Source of the DNA: Chloroflexia bacterium
GTDB lineage: Bacteria > Chloroflexota > Chloroflexia > Thermobaculales > Thermobaculaceae
Direction of reading: 5' to 3'
DNA length: 62,573 bases
NCBI GenBank assembly: GCA_030446765.1
Contig: JAUJMR010000001.1
Span: 515,271-577,843 of the forward strand
In this document: positions 26,605 through 36,207 of the stretch, in pieces
Layout: each line of letters starts with the position of its first letter
Position numbering within the stretch: position 1 is the stretch's first letter
Program-made: the position numbers and the translations under genes
Notes under the pieces: generated by a model
The model's input: only the letters and a program-made list of their open reading frames with translations
Told to the model about the DNA's origin: nothing
Database searches by the model: none

Positions 26605-28368
26605 TTAGCTCCCCGCCACGGGCGCGAGATGGATGCGTTGCGGAGACACGACAAACTGATCCGCCACTGGCGCCATCTGCGGGTGCATCCTGCAGACGCC
26701 CGCCCGGCATCGCTTCTCGTTGGTATGTTCCAGGTACTCATCTTTAAAGTGTTTGAGGGTACTCAGAATCGGCACCGGGGCCGCCTGTCCGAGCCCGCAC
26801 AGCGAGTAGGCGATGATGTCGTTCGAGCTCTGAACCAGCGTCGCGAGGTCCTGCTCCGTCGCCGCTCCGGTCCGCACGCGATCGAGCATCTCCAGCTGGC
26901 TGGCCGTCCCAATGCGACAGGGCACGCACTTGCCGCAACTCTCGTTCCGGTTGAACCGGGTGCAATACCACGCGAGGTCCACCATGCAGGTGCCCTCGTC
27001 GTAGATGATGTATCCACCCGAGCCCATCATCGAGCCCTCTTCCTCCAGCGTACCGAACTCGTTGGTCAAATGCAGCGTGCTCTCGGGCAGTGCGCCGCCG
27101 GAGATGCCGCCCGCGAGCACGGCGCGGAACTTCCCGCCGTCGCGCATGCCGCCTCCCGCCACAAAGAGCAAGTCCTGCATCGTCACGCCCATATCGATCT
27201 CGGCCAGACCGACGTTCACGATGTCACCAGCGAGCGAGAAGACGCTCGTACCCTTGCTCTTCTCGGTGCCGATCGCCGCGTACCACTCACTGCCGTTCTT
27301 GATGATATGCGGGATGTTGGCGAGGGTCTCCGTGTTGTTCACAACGGTCGGCTTGCCCCAAAGCCCAGCCTCCGCGGAACGCGGAGGCTTGGTTCGTGGC
27401 ATCCCCTTCTGGCCCTGTATGCCGTAGATCGCCGCCGATGCCTCACCGGAGATGTACGCGCCGGCACCCGGCACCACTTTCACATCAAAGCTGTGACCCG
27501 TGCCAAGAATGTTCTCGCCCAGCAACCCAAGCTCCTGAAGCTGGCGCACCGCGTTCTTGCTCCGCGCGATGGCAAGAGGGTACTCGGACCCAATATAGAC
27601 GTATCCCGTCTTCGCGCCCACGGCGTAGCCACAGATCAGTAGCCCCTCAATGAACCCGTGCGGGTCCCCCTCCATGAGGCGGCGGTCCTTGAAGACGTTC
27701 GGCTCACCTTCGTGGGAGTTAACAATGATGTACTTCGGCCTGCTCTTCTCGGCCTTCGCGCTCTCCCACTTGATGCCGGCGGGGAAACCCGCCCCGCCGC
27801 GACCGCGAACGTTCGCCGCTTTCACTTCCGCAATGACATCGTCCTGCGACATCTCCAGCATGGCCCTGATATAGGCCTCGTACGCTCCGTTTGCCACCGC
27901 TTCCAGCAGACTCTCGGGGTTGACGGTACCGCAGCGGCGGAGCAGAACGCGCCGTTGCAGCCGCCACCAGTCCGTCGACGCCAGGGACGGAATACCCTGG
28001 AACGTCTGATCGGACCAGTTGGCGTATGCCAGGTCGGCGCGGGGGTCGTTACCGAGCAGCACCGCTTCGAGTAGGCCGTCCACCCGTTCCTCGTGCACGT
28101 GGCCATACGTCACGCGCGGAGCGCCGAGCTTTTGTATGTCAACGACAGGCTCAAGCCAGGTGGTGCCAAAGGACGACGTCTCGCGCACCTGCGCCCTGAT
28201 GCCCCGCACCTGGACAAAGCGCTGTATCGCCGCAAGCGTGCGCAACGCACCGGAGGCGATCGCCCCGCTGTCCGTGCTCACCCAAATCGTGGCACCGTCA
28301 AACTCCTCGATTCGCTGCCACGCCTCCTGCGCCTGCTGCTTGTAGCGCTGCCAATCCTGTGGTGTCAT
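26605..28368 (-). CDS. nuoF: NADH-quinone oxidoreductase subunit F with a cysteine-less N-terminal ferredoxin-like domain
   Basis: The NADH/FMN subunit. The core from about residue 135 is normal: GRGGAGFPAGIKW (FMN/NADH loop), SHEGEPNVFKDR, and the [4Fe-4S] ligands CGKCVPC plus a later Cys (SLCGLG). At 587 residues it is about 150 longer than E. coli NuoF. The extra N-terminus matches the thioredoxin-like [2Fe-2S] domain seen in HoxF/HndC-type subunits, but the four ligand positions are Ser31, Ala36, Ser66 and Thr70 by my alignment, so it should bind no cluster. Stop and start are coupled with nuoE (TGATG). Confidence 0.95.
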   Translation of the reverse strand: MTPQDWQRYKQQAQEAWQRIEEFDGATIWVSTDSGAIASGALRTLAAIQRFVQVRGIRAQVRETSSFGTTWLEPVVDIQKLGAPRVTYGHVHEERVDGLLEAVLLGNDPRADLAYANWSDQTFQGIPSLASTDWWRLQRRVLLRRCGTVNPESLLEAVANGAYEAYIRAMLEMSQDDVIAEVKAANVRGRGGAGFPAGIKWESAKAEKSRPKYIIVNSHEGEPNVFKDRRLMEGDPHGFIEGLLICGYAVGAKTGYVYIGSEYPLAIARSKNAVRQLQELGLLGENILGTGHSFDVKVVPGAGAYISGEASAAIYGIQGQKGMPRTKPPRSAEAGLWGKPTVVNNTETLANIPHIIKNGSEWYAAIGTEKSKGTSVFSLAGDIVNVGLAEIDMGVTMQDLLFVAGGGMRDGGKFRAVLAGGISGGALPESTLHLTNEFGTLEEEGSMMGSGGYIIYDEGTCMVDLAWYCTRFNRNESCGKCVPCRIGTASQLEMLDRVRTGAATEQDLATLVQSSNDIIAYSLCGLGQAAPVPILSTLKHFKDEYLEHTNEKRCRAGVCRMHPQMAPVADQFVVSPQRIHLAPVAGS

Positions 28369-28907
28369 CAGTGATTCCCCTCGTGGTGCCGTGGCGGGTT
28401 ATCGATAACCTGTCGCAGACCTTCCTCTGAAAGCGGTCCCAGGATCTCGTGATTCAGGTCAATAAGTGGGGCGAGGTGGCAGGCACCGTAGCAAAAGTCG
28501 GCACGGTGCAGGGTCCACTCGCCATCAGGCGTTGTCTCGTTATACGCGACCCCAAGCCGCTGCTGAGCCGCCTCTCCCAAAGCCGTGGCGCCCATGAAGT
28601 AGCACGCGGCTCCCTCGCAAACCCAGAGTTGGTTCCGCCCCATTGGCTGCGTGCTGAAGTCCGCATAGAACGTCACGACCCCGAAAATATCCGTAAGCGG
28701 GATGTGCCACTCCTCACTGATAACGCGCGCCCCGCCCTCAGGGATATACCGATACACCTTCTGAAGTTCATGGAGCGCCGGGATCAAGGATTCCATCGGG
28801 TCCATCCCCTCGAATCCAGCCAGGATGCCGAGCACCTTGCCACGGTCCTCCTCGGTGTCCTTCCAGAGGTCCTCGATGCCCGTGCTCTGTGTTGAGTTGG
28901 CGCTCAT
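28368..28907 (-). CDS. nuoE: NADH-quinone oxidoreductase subunit E
   Basis: A 179-residue thioredoxin-like subunit carrying [2Fe-2S] cluster N1a. All four ligands are present: VCEGAAC and DFCYGAC. Its start overlaps the nuoD stop and its stop overlaps the nuoF start, both as TGATG, so D, E and F are translationally coupled. Confidence 0.97.
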   Translation of the reverse strand: MSANSTQSTGIEDLWKDTEEDRGKVLGILAGFEGMDPMESLIPALHELQKVYRYIPEGGARVISEEWHIPLTDIFGVVTFYADFSTQPMGRNQLWVCEGAACYFMGATALGEAAQQRLGVAYNETTPDGEWTLHRADFCYGACHLAPLIDLNHEILGPLSEEGLRQVIDNPPRHHEGNH

Positions 28908-30114
28908 CAGCGGTCAACCTCACCAAGCACAATGTCCAAGCTGCCGATTACCGCAACGATGTCCGCGATGAGCCCGTTCTGCGACATCCGTGGGAGTCCG
29001 GCGAGGTTGTAGTAACTGGGAGCACGCACGTGCATGCGATATGGCTCGGTCTCGCCAGTACTGACGATGTAATAACCCAACTCACCTTTGGGTGCCTCGA
29101 CCGCCTTATACACCTCACCGGGTGGTGCCTTGAAGCCGTGAATGATAAGCACGAAGTGGCGCGTTTGCCCCTCAATCGTGGTCATCGTGTCTACCTTACT
29201 TGGCAGTACGTAGTCGGGCAGATCCGCGATCCAGTGGCCGTCACGCGGCATCTGCACTACCGCTTGCCTCAGTATACGCAGACTCTGACGCATCTCCTCG
29301 ACGCGCACCCGGTAGCGGGCGTACACATCACCTTCCGTGTGCACCGGCACTTCGAAGTCGAACCGGTCGTACACCTGGTAGGGCCGCGCCTTGCGCACGT
29401 CGTAATTCACGCCGGACCCACGCAAGCACGCTCCCGAAAGGCCATAACTCACGGCGTCCTCGGCGGAGATGACGCCCACTCCCCGCGTGCGACGGATCCA
29501 GATCGGGTTGTTCTTGAGCAGGTTCTCATACTCCTGGATGCGCTCGGGCATGATTTTCAGAAAGTCCCCGAGCAGCTCCATCCAGCCATCCGGCAGGTCC
29601 GCGGGCATCCCGCCGACGCGCATCATGCTCGTAGTCAGACGCGCGCACCGCAGTACTTCTCGAACAAATCATTGATCATTTCCCGTTCCCGGAAGGTGTA
29701 CAGGAAGAGACTAAGTGCTCCTATGTCGAGAGCGTGGGTGCCGAGCCATACCAGGTGACTCGCGATACGAGCGAGTTCGGCCATGACTACGCGCATATAC
29801 TGCGCGCGCTCCGGCACATCGCTCTCGATACCGAGCAACTTCTCCACGGCCTGCACATAACCCAGGTTATTGGACGGCGCGGCGAGGTAATCCATTCGGT
29901 CGGTGTAGGGGACGATGTGGTAGTACTTGTGGACCTCGGCGAGCTTCTCGGTACCTCGGTGCAGATACCCGATATAAGGGGTAGCCTTGCGGATATTCTC
30001 GCCCTCGAGGTGGAGCATCACCCGGAGCACACCGTGTGTGCTGGGGTGCTGCGGGCCCATGTTCAGGACCATTTCCTGTTCTTTTAGCTCGTGGACGTCA
30101 TACCGACTACTCAT
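28907..30114 (-). CDS. nuoD: NADH-quinone oxidoreductase subunit D, one frameshift
   Basis: The quinone-site subunit. The N-terminal 159 residues (30114-29635) include [17 protein letters not shown] and LHRGTEKL. The remaining 239 (29626-28907) start [12 protein letters not shown]. The join should read [15 protein letters not shown] 2-bp CG insertion in a GCGCGCG run near 29638-29645 breaks it, and removing CG gives a 401-residue protein of normal length. Since the other 13 nuo genes are intact, a consensus error is the simplest explanation. His and Tyr residues around the quinone pocket (QHPSTHG) are present. Confidence 0.95.
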
Positions 30115-30147
30115 TCAAATCATTCCTGGTCTCGTTAGTAGCCAGCG

Positions 30148-30672
30148 CTATCGAAAAGGCACATTATCCGCCGCCCAGATCCCATAGCCACCGATCGCGA
30201 AGTCCTTGCGCAACGGGAAACCGTCCTCCCAATCCTCTGGCATCAGGATCCGACGCAGATCGGGATGCCCGTCGAACGGGATGCCAAACATATCATACGT
30301 CTCGCGCTCACCCCAGTTCGCGGAGTGCCACAGTCCCGTGAGGGAGGGCACAGGCACGCCATCATCCACGCCGACCTTGATCCGCAGGTTGTGATTCAGC
30401 GGGATGCTGTAGAGGTGATACACCACATCGAAGCGCGGCTCACGTAGATCCCAGTCCACGGCGGTCGCATCTACGAGGTAGTCGAAGTTCGTCTGCTCGT
30501 CGTCACGGAGCACCGCACACACATCTGCAATACGCTCGCGCGGTACGCGGATCGTGGTGTCCCCACGGTGCACGATGGTCTCCTCCACCACGCCGGGCAG
30601 CAGTTGCTCCAGGCGCGCGACCGCTGGTATGGGTTGATCGTCTGACTCGGCAGTGCTCTGCTCTTCGGTCAC
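30148..30672 (-). CDS. nuoC: NADH-quinone oxidoreductase subunit C
   Basis: A 174-residue peripheral-arm subunit. The family motif [36 protein letters not shown] is present (quoted here in part: YDMFGI, GHPDLRR, LRKDF). The start is GTG, overlapping the nuoB stop by 4 nt (GTGA). It is separated from nuoD by 33 bp. Confidence 0.96.
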   Translation of the reverse strand: MTEEQSTAESDDQPIPAVARLEQLLPGVVEETIVHRGDTTIRVPRERIADVCAVLRDDEQTNFDYLVDATAVDWDLREPRFDVVYHLYSIPLNHNLRIKVGVDDGVPVPSLTGLWHSANWGERETYDMFGIPFDGHPDLRRILMPEDWEDGFPLRKDFAIGGYGIWAADNVPFR

Positions 30673-31184
30673 GGCGCGCTCGTCTCCAGTTCAGGCAGTG
30701 GATCGACTGGCGACTCCTTGACCTGACGATCGCCGCGCTGGATCATCCGCTGCAGCTCGAGGATCCCGTAGAACAACGCCTCTGGGATAGGGGGGCATCC
30801 GGGGACGTACACATCCACCGGCACAACCTTATCAACGCCCTGGAGATGCGAGTACGTGGGATAGGGGCCACCCGCGGTAGCGCAGGAGCCCATCGAGATG
30901 ACCCACTTCGGGTCGGGCATCTGGTCATACAACCGGCGCAATACCGGCGCCATCTTGAGCGTCACTGAGCCGGAGACGATCATCAGGTCCGACTGGCGGG
31001 GCGACGCTCGAAAGAGCATGCCACTACGCTCCATGATGTCGAAACGCGCCGCGCTTGCCGCCATCATCTCGATGGCGCAGCAGGCCAGGCCGAACGTCAT
31101 CGGCCAGAGCGAGCTCTTGCGCGCCCAGCCGAACAACGCGGTCCTCGTACTCGCGATAAGGTTCTGCCGCTGCTTATCACTCAT
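30669..31184 (-). CDS. nuoB: NADH-quinone oxidoreductase subunit B (cluster N2)
   Basis: A 171-residue subunit holding the terminal [4Fe-4S] cluster N2. The tandem cysteines are in [11 protein letters not shown], with further ligands in [11 protein letters not shown] and [11 protein letters not shown]. It overlaps nuoA and nuoC by 4 nt each. Confidence 0.97.
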   Translation of the reverse strand: MSDKQRQNLIASTRTALFGWARKSSLWPMTFGLACCAIEMMAASAARFDIMERSGMLFRASPRQSDLMIVSGSVTLKMAPVLRRLYDQMPDPKWVISMGSCATAGGPYPTYSHLQGVDKVVPVDVYVPGCPPIPEALFYGILELQRMIQRGDRQVKESPVDPLPELETSAP

Positions 31185-31537
31185 CCCAGGTCCAGAGCTC
31201 CCTTCCGCCAGGCATACGCGTAGGCCGCGAGCAACAATACGATGAACAACATCATCTCCACGAACCCGTACAAGCCCAGCACGTCGTACGTCACGGCCCA
31301 GGGATAGAGGAAGATCGCCTCAATGTCGAAGAGGACGAAGAGCATCGCGATCGTGTAGTAGCGGATGTCGAAACGCCGCTGCGCCTCGCCCGTCGGCTCG
31401 ATGCCGCTCTCATACGTCTCGCCCTTGACCCGGGTGGGGTTGCGCGGGGCAAGCAAACGGCTGAGTCCGAGGCTTACGGCGGCGAAGCCAATGACGATCA
31501 CAAAGAAGATAGCGACGGGTCCGTAGTCAGAAACCAT
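31181..31537 (-). CDS. nuoA: NADH-quinone oxidoreductase subunit A
   Basis: First gene of the operon: 118 residues with three helices. The loop between the first two helices, [20 protein letters not shown] (normally containing the Cys of ND3, here Ser), is characteristic, followed by [25 protein letters not shown]. Its ribosome site is TAGGAA just before the ATG, and a TATAAT box lies about 77 bp upstream. Confidence 0.97.
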   Translation of the reverse strand: MVSDYGPVAIFFVIVIGFAAVSLGLSRLLAPRNPTRVKGETYESGIEPTGEAQRRFDIRYYTIAMLFVLFDIEAIFLYPWAVTYDVLGLYGFVEMMLFIVLLLAAYAYAWRKGALDLG

Positions 31538-31613
31538 TTCCTACCAACCACCTAGCAGTGCTGCTGAACTCTGAGAAAGTACGTAAGCCGCTTGCCCGTG
31601 CCCTTCTTTGTGC

Positions 31614-31619
31614 ATTATA
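31614..31619 (-). promoter_or_regulatory. Candidate -10 box of the nuo operon
   Basis: A perfect TATAAT (minus strand) lies about 77 bp before the nuoA start. No good -35 hexamer is visible at 16-18 bp, so this is only a candidate. It sits in the 191-bp gap shared with the divergent HIT gene, for which TATACT at 31669-31674 is a possible -10. Confidence 0.45.
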
Positions 31620-31728
31620 TCACGAAGTCGAACGGTCACCTGATCGCCTCGTAGCGCCATGGGGCGGCTATACTGCGAGCGCGCGGACCCGACAACGAAT
31701 CATCCGATACGCAGACAGGAGCTGAAAG

Positions 31729-32232
31729 ATGCAAAGACTGTGGAGCCCCTGGCGCTCCGAGTACGTCACTGAGGCGGAACTCGCATCGGAGGGATGTATC
31801 TTCTGCCGCTTTCCCGAGGCGCAGCACGACCACGACAACCTCGTAGCGTGGCGGGGGGACCACACGTACGTCATACTGAACCGGTATCCGTACAACACCG
31901 GACACCTGATGGTGGTGCCATATCACCACACCGCCGATATCGCCGAGCTGACGCCGGAGACGCTCCTGGAGATGATGACGACGCTGCGCCGCTGCGTTGC
32001 GGCCCTTGGCGAGTCGTACGGGCCGGATGGTTATAACACCGGGATGAACCTCGGAAGCGCTGCGGGGGCAGGTATCGCCGACCACCTGCACCTGCATATC
32101 GTACCGCGCTGGGCGGGGGACACGAACTTCATGCCCGTGCTCGCCGACGTGAAGGTCATGCCCGAGCTGCTGGTGCAGAGCTACGAGAAGATCGCAACCG
32201 CACTCGGACGGGACGATGTCGCAACACGGTGA
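31729..32232 (+). CDS. HIT-family nucleotide hydrolase/phosphorylase
   Basis: A 167-residue histidine-triad protein with the triad DHLHLHIVPRW at His119, His121 and His123. The N-terminal WRSEYV and GCIFC segment, half of a zinc site, and NRYPYNTGHLMVVPYHH are typical of the Ap4A phosphorylase-like branch. It presumably cleaves dinucleoside polyphosphates or AMP conjugates in the cytosol. AGGAG lies 7 nt before the ATG. The next gene starts inside its last 17 nt. Confidence 0.9.
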   Translation: MQRLWSPWRSEYVTEAELASEGCIFCRFPEAQHDHDNLVAWRGDHTYVILNRYPYNTGHLMVVPYHHTADIAELTPETLLEMMTTLRRCVAALGESYGPDGYNTGMNLGSAAGAGIADHLHLHIVPRWAGDTNFMPVLADVKVMPELLVQSYEKIATALGRDDVATR

Positions 32233-33358
32233 GAATCACCACGACCTGCGGGAGCTGATACTCGCCGAGATCCGTTCCGACGGTCCGGTTACCTTTGAAC
32301 GATACATGGAACTGGCGCTGTATCACCCACAACTCGGTTATTACAGTGGCACGGCTCCCCGCATCGGCCCGGACGGGGACTTTTATACGAGCACCGATGT
32401 TTCTCCGCTGTTCGGTGCGGCCATCGGCCGCCAACTCCGGGAGATGTGGGACGTGCTGGATCGCGCGACCCCGTTCACCATCCTGGAGTACGGCGCCGGG
32501 AAAGGTCTGCTCGCTGCCGATGTGCTCGGCTGGGCGGGTGCGGCGCACCCGGACTTCTACGCCACGATTGATTACCAGATCGTCGAGCGTAGCCCCGGCC
32601 TGCGCCACAATCAGGAAGACCGGTTAGGCGCCTTGCCCGTCCGCTGGGTAGACGACGGCACTCCAGCGGGGAAGCAGATCGGCTGCGTAATCTCCAATGA
32701 GGTCGCAGACGCTCTCCCTTTCCATCGGGTACGCCAGGTGCAAGGGGTGTTACGAGAGCTTCGGGTGGATGAGTCGGACGGCCTCCTTCGAGAGCAACCG
32801 GGACCGCTCTCGACACCAGGTCTCGCGGCATATCTGGAGAACGCGGGCATCACGCTGCAGGAGGGACACACGGCGGAGATCAACCTGAACGCAGCAGCGT
32901 GGATGCGCTCGCAGATGGACATCCTCCGAAAGGGATTCGCGCTCACCATCGACTATGGCGCGACCGCGGACCGATTATATGATGGGCGCTATCCGGAGGG
33001 GACGCTCGCGTGTTACCACCAGCACGCGCTCAATACGGAGCCCTTCGAGAGGATGGGGCAGCAGGACATCACTGCGCACGTTGACTTCTCTGCGCTGGCC
33101 CGAGCGGTTCGCGATGCCGGCGCTGAGGTGACAGGCTATACGACCCAGGCGTACTTCCTCGCGGCGCTCGGCCTGGGAGACGCCCTCGCAAGCGGCGATC
33201 AGCGGTATGACTCCCCGCAGGAGTTCGAGCGCGAGCGCGCCGCCATCGAGCAACTCATTCGACCGGATGGTCTTGGCGGGTTCGGGGTTCTTGTCGCCCA
33301 TAAGGGTATTAAGCGGCCAACCCTTCGCGGTCTCTCGCTCCACAATGAGCCACTTTAG
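32216..33358 (+). CDS. MidA/NDUFAF7-family SAM-dependent protein-arginine methyltransferase
   Basis: This 380-residue protein is of the family whose eukaryotic member NDUFAF7 (MidA) dimethylates an arginine of the complex I 49-kDa subunit. Visible motifs are GDFYTSTDVSPLFGAAIGRQL, the SAM-binding loop ILEYGAGKGLLAADVL, SNEVADALPFHRV and LTIDYGAT. It overlaps the HIT gene by 17 nt, and the two form an operon diverging from nuoA-N. The NuoD segment that carries the methylated arginine in eukaryotes (LHRGTEKL) is present here. Bacterial members of this family are little studied, so the target here is inference. Confidence 0.85.
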   Translation: MSQHGENHHDLRELILAEIRSDGPVTFERYMELALYHPQLGYYSGTAPRIGPDGDFYTSTDVSPLFGAAIGRQLREMWDVLDRATPFTILEYGAGKGLLAADVLGWAGAAHPDFYATIDYQIVERSPGLRHNQEDRLGALPVRWVDDGTPAGKQIGCVISNEVADALPFHRVRQVQGVLRELRVDESDGLLREQPGPLSTPGLAAYLENAGITLQEGHTAEINLNAAAWMRSQMDILRKGFALTIDYGATADRLYDGRYPEGTLACYHQHALNTEPFERMGQQDITAHVDFSALARAVRDAGAEVTGYTTQAYFLAALGLGDALASGDQRYDSPQEFERERAAIEQLIRPDGLGGFGVLVAHKGIKRPTLRGLSLHNEPL

Positions 33359-33411
33359 GACGCAGTAACAGCCCGTCTGTTCCGCTCGAACCAGAGCCAT
33401 AACGCCCATGC

Positions 33412-34260
33412 TCACAGGTCAGCCAGGGCTACGACCCTGCGCCGCCGCCCTTCGAACCGGACCAGCGATGCGCAGCCCGCCGCGCGCAGTTCGCGCACCG
33501 CAGCACCCAGGTCGCGCCCGGCGTCCTCCGGCGCGTGTGCATCGGAGCCCAGAGTGATCTGCACCCCTGCAGCAAGCAACTCCGCGAGCAGTGCCGGACC
33601 GGGATACAGTTCCGCGCACGCCTTGCGATAGCCTGCGGAGTTCGCCTCGACCGCGACCCCGCTCGTCGCCAGTTCAAGCGCCACCGCCCGGTACAGCTCC
33701 ATCGGCGGGGCTGGTGGACGATGCCCCCACTTCTTGATCACATCCAGGTGCCCGAGCACGTCGAATAAGCCGGTCTGCGCGGTCGCCACCATGAGCGCAA
33801 AGTAGCGCTCGTACAGACTCTCAATCTGCCACTCCGCATAGCGGTGGCTGTATGCCGGATTGTCGAAGCCCCAGCCATCGATATAATGCACGGAGCCGTA
33901 CACGTAATCCCACGGATACGGCGCGAGCATCGCCTCCAGCTGCCGCTCGTAACCCGGCACGAAGTCCGCCTCCACCCCGAGGCGTATGGTGATCTCCGGG
34001 TATGCTTCCCGCAGGTCCAGCACCGTCCGAACGTACCCCTCGAAACGCTCCTCCGGCATCGCGATCTCCGGGTCGCGCTCCTCTCGGGGCAGCCAGTACA
34101 TCGGGATGTGCTCTGCAAAGCCGATCTCGACCAGACCGCACCGTATCGCGGCGAGTACATACTCCTCCGCCGAACCAACTGCGTGCCCGCAAAGGTGTGT
34201 ATGCAGGTGATAGTCGAACAATCCAGCCACCGGCACAATCCTCTCGCTCGCCTGTATCAT
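33412..34260 (-). CDS. PHP-domain phosphatase (histidinol-phosphatase HisK-like)
   Basis: This 282-residue PHP metallophosphoesterase starts with the metal motif DYHLHTHLCGHA, then GFAEHIPMY, a Glu-rich GVEADFVPG, GSVHYIDGWGF, and the closing GSDAHAPEDAG. This order matches HisK-type histidinol phosphate phosphatases. I chose the ATG at 34260 because GAGGTG lies about 10 nt upstream; the frame also opens at 34302. It is convergent with the methyltransferase and divergent from nadE. No other his genes are near, so the substrate is not certain. Confidence 0.85.
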   Translation of the reverse strand: MIQASERIVPVAGLFDYHLHTHLCGHAVGSAEEYVLAAIRCGLVEIGFAEHIPMYWLPREERDPEIAMPEERFEGYVRTVLDLREAYPEITIRLGVEADFVPGYERQLEAMLAPYPWDYVYGSVHYIDGWGFDNPAYSHRYAEWQIESLYERYFALMVATAQTGLFDVLGHLDVIKKWGHRPPAPPMELYRAVALELATSGVAVEANSAGYRKACAELYPGPALLAELLAAGVQITLGSDAHAPEDAGRDLGAAVRELRAAGCASLVRFEGRRRRVVALADL

Positions 34261-34324
34261 AGCTGCTTTCACCTCTGTGACCGGACCACGCCATGTCGGC
34301 ACAACCGTTATCCGCGCTCGCTGT

Positions 34325-34353
34325 TTGACGCCATGTTGGCGCTGGCGTAGAAT
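34325..34353 (+). promoter_or_regulatory. Sigma-70-type promoter of nadE
   Basis: TTGACG (34325-34330), a 17-bp spacer and TAGAAT (34348-34353) give five of six matches in both hexamers. Transcription would begin near 34360, about 14 nt before the TTG start and just before the AGGAGG ribosome site. Confidence 0.7.
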
Positions 34354-34373
34354 CGTGGGCAGGAGGTCGCGCT

Positions 34374-36107
34374 TTGATAGGGAAGCTACGGGTAGCCCTG
34401 GCCCAGATCAACACTACCGTCGGTGACATCGCGGGCAACGCCGATCTCATCTCATCTTACGCTGCCTCCGCGGTCGAGCAGGGCGCGGACATCGTCGCGT
34501 TCCCGGAGCTCGCGATCACCGGCTACCCACCTGAGGATCTGCTGCTCAAGCCGACGTTCCTGCAGGACAACCTTGCCTGCCTGCACCAGCTCGCGGAGCT
34601 ATCGCACGAGATCACCATGATCGTCGGCTTCGTCGACGTGGACGAGGATATCTACAACGCCGCTGCCGTGCTGCACGGTGGCGAGTTGAAGGCAGTCTAC
34701 CGCAAAATGTTCCTGCCGAATTACAGCGTCTTCGACGAGGAGCGCTACTTCCAGCAAGGCACGACGAGCGGCCTCTATGAGCTTGGCGGCGCGGGCATCG
34801 GGGTGAACATCTGCGAGGACATGTGGTACCCAATCGGACCCACCGACGTCCAAGCCATCGGCGGTGCCGAGGTAATCATCAATATCAGCGGATCACCGTA
34901 TCGCCGAGGTGTACTCCAACACCGGGAGCGCATGCTCGCCACACGCGCTCAGGACCACGGGGTGTATTTGTGCTACCTCAACCTCGTGGGCGGTCAGGAT
35001 GAGCTGATATTCGATGGCGGCAGCACGATCTATGATACGGCTGGACGGCTCATCGCGCGCGGCCCGGCGTTTCAGGAGTCGCTGATCGTTGCCGATCTTG
35101 ATGTCGAGTCTGTGTTCCGACAGCGGCTCCATGACCCACGGGGCAGGAAGGCCGACGCCTCCTTCCGCTCGAGCCAGCCGCTACACCGGGTCGATCTCGG
35201 CGCACCGCTTGGCGAGCGGGAACCACCGGGCATCAAACCACCCATCTGTCCCCCCCTGGACCCAACGGCGGAAGTATACGAGGCGCTCACGCTGGCGCTG
35301 CGCGATTATGTCGTCAAGTCAGGCATTGGGCACGTCGTGATCGGCCTCTCGGGAGGGATCGACTCCAGCCTGACCGCGACGATTGCAGCGGATGCGCTGG
35401 GCCCGGAAAACGTCATCGGGGTCTCGATGCCCTCGCGCTACAGCTCAGAACACAGCTTGTCCGATGCGGAACAGCTCGCACGAAACCTTGGCATTCGCCA
35501 TACAACTGTTTCCATCGAGGAGCCATACAGCGCCTTTTTGCAGGCGCTCTCCGACGAGTTCGCGGGGACGGAATTCGGCCTCGCGGAAGAGAATCTGCAA
35601 GCGCGCGCCCGCGGTGTCATCCTCATGGCACTGACAAACAAGTTCGGCGGTATTGCCGTCACGGCAGGCAACAAGAGCGAGACCTCCGTCGGGTACGCGA
35701 CGCTGTATGGCGCAGATACCACGGGCGGCTTCGCGCTCCTCAAGGATGTGCTGAAGACACAGGTCTATGAACTCTGCCGCTACCGTAATACACGGGGCGA
35801 GGTGATTCCCCAAAGCGTGCTGGAGAAACCGCCGAGCGCGGAATTGCGTCCAGACCAGCGCGACGTCGACAGTCTCCCACCATACGACGTGCTTGATCCC
35901 ATCCTCCAGAACTATATCGAAGGCGATCACAGTCTCGACGAAATTGTCCGCATGGGCTACGAACGGGAGACCGTCGCGCGCGTGCTCAAGCTCGTGGACG
36001 CAGCGGAATACAAACGGAGACAGTCCCCCCCCGGACCGAAGATCACGCCCCGTGCGTTCGGCCGCGATCGGCGTTTGCCCATCGTGAATCGCTACGGTCG
36101 GGTCTGA
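34374..36107 (+). CDS. nadE: Glutamine-dependent NAD+ synthetase
   Basis: A 577-residue two-domain enzyme. The N-terminal nitrilase-type glutaminase has its triad at Glu45 (FPELAITG), Lys111 (VYRKMFLPN) and Cys147 (VNICEDMWY). The C-terminal synthetase has the PP-loop LSGGIDSSLTA and the GNKSETSVGYATLYGD-like motif (GNKSETSVGYATLYGAD). It makes NAD+ from nicotinate adenine dinucleotide using glutamine. The start is TTG, supported by AGGAGG 8 nt upstream and by a good promoter. Confidence 0.96.
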   Translation: MIGKLRVALAQINTTVGDIAGNADLISSYAASAVEQGADIVAFPELAITGYPPEDLLLKPTFLQDNLACLHQLAELSHEITMIVGFVDVDEDIYNAAAVLHGGELKAVYRKMFLPNYSVFDEERYFQQGTTSGLYELGGAGIGVNICEDMWYPIGPTDVQAIGGAEVIINISGSPYRRGVLQHRERMLATRAQDHGVYLCYLNLVGGQDELIFDGGSTIYDTAGRLIARGPAFQESLIVADLDVESVFRQRLHDPRGRKADASFRSSQPLHRVDLGAPLGEREPPGIKPPICPPLDPTAEVYEALTLALRDYVVKSGIGHVVIGLSGGIDSSLTATIAADALGPENVIGVSMPSRYSSEHSLSDAEQLARNLGIRHTTVSIEEPYSAFLQALSDEFAGTEFGLAEENLQARARGVILMALTNKFGGIAVTAGNKSETSVGYATLYGADTTGGFALLKDVLKTQVYELCRYRNTRGEVIPQSVLEKPPSAELRPDQRDVDSLPPYDVLDPILQNYIEGDHSLDEIVRMGYERETVARVLKLVDAAEYKRRQSPPGPKITPRAFGRDRRLPIVNRYGRV

Positions 36108-36207
36108 AGCTCCAATACCCCGACAGTCCTGGCAGACCGCTGGCTCTCCCGCACGGCAGAACATCGCTCCACCATCCACATACGGCATGCACTACGAGGA
36201 CGAACCG

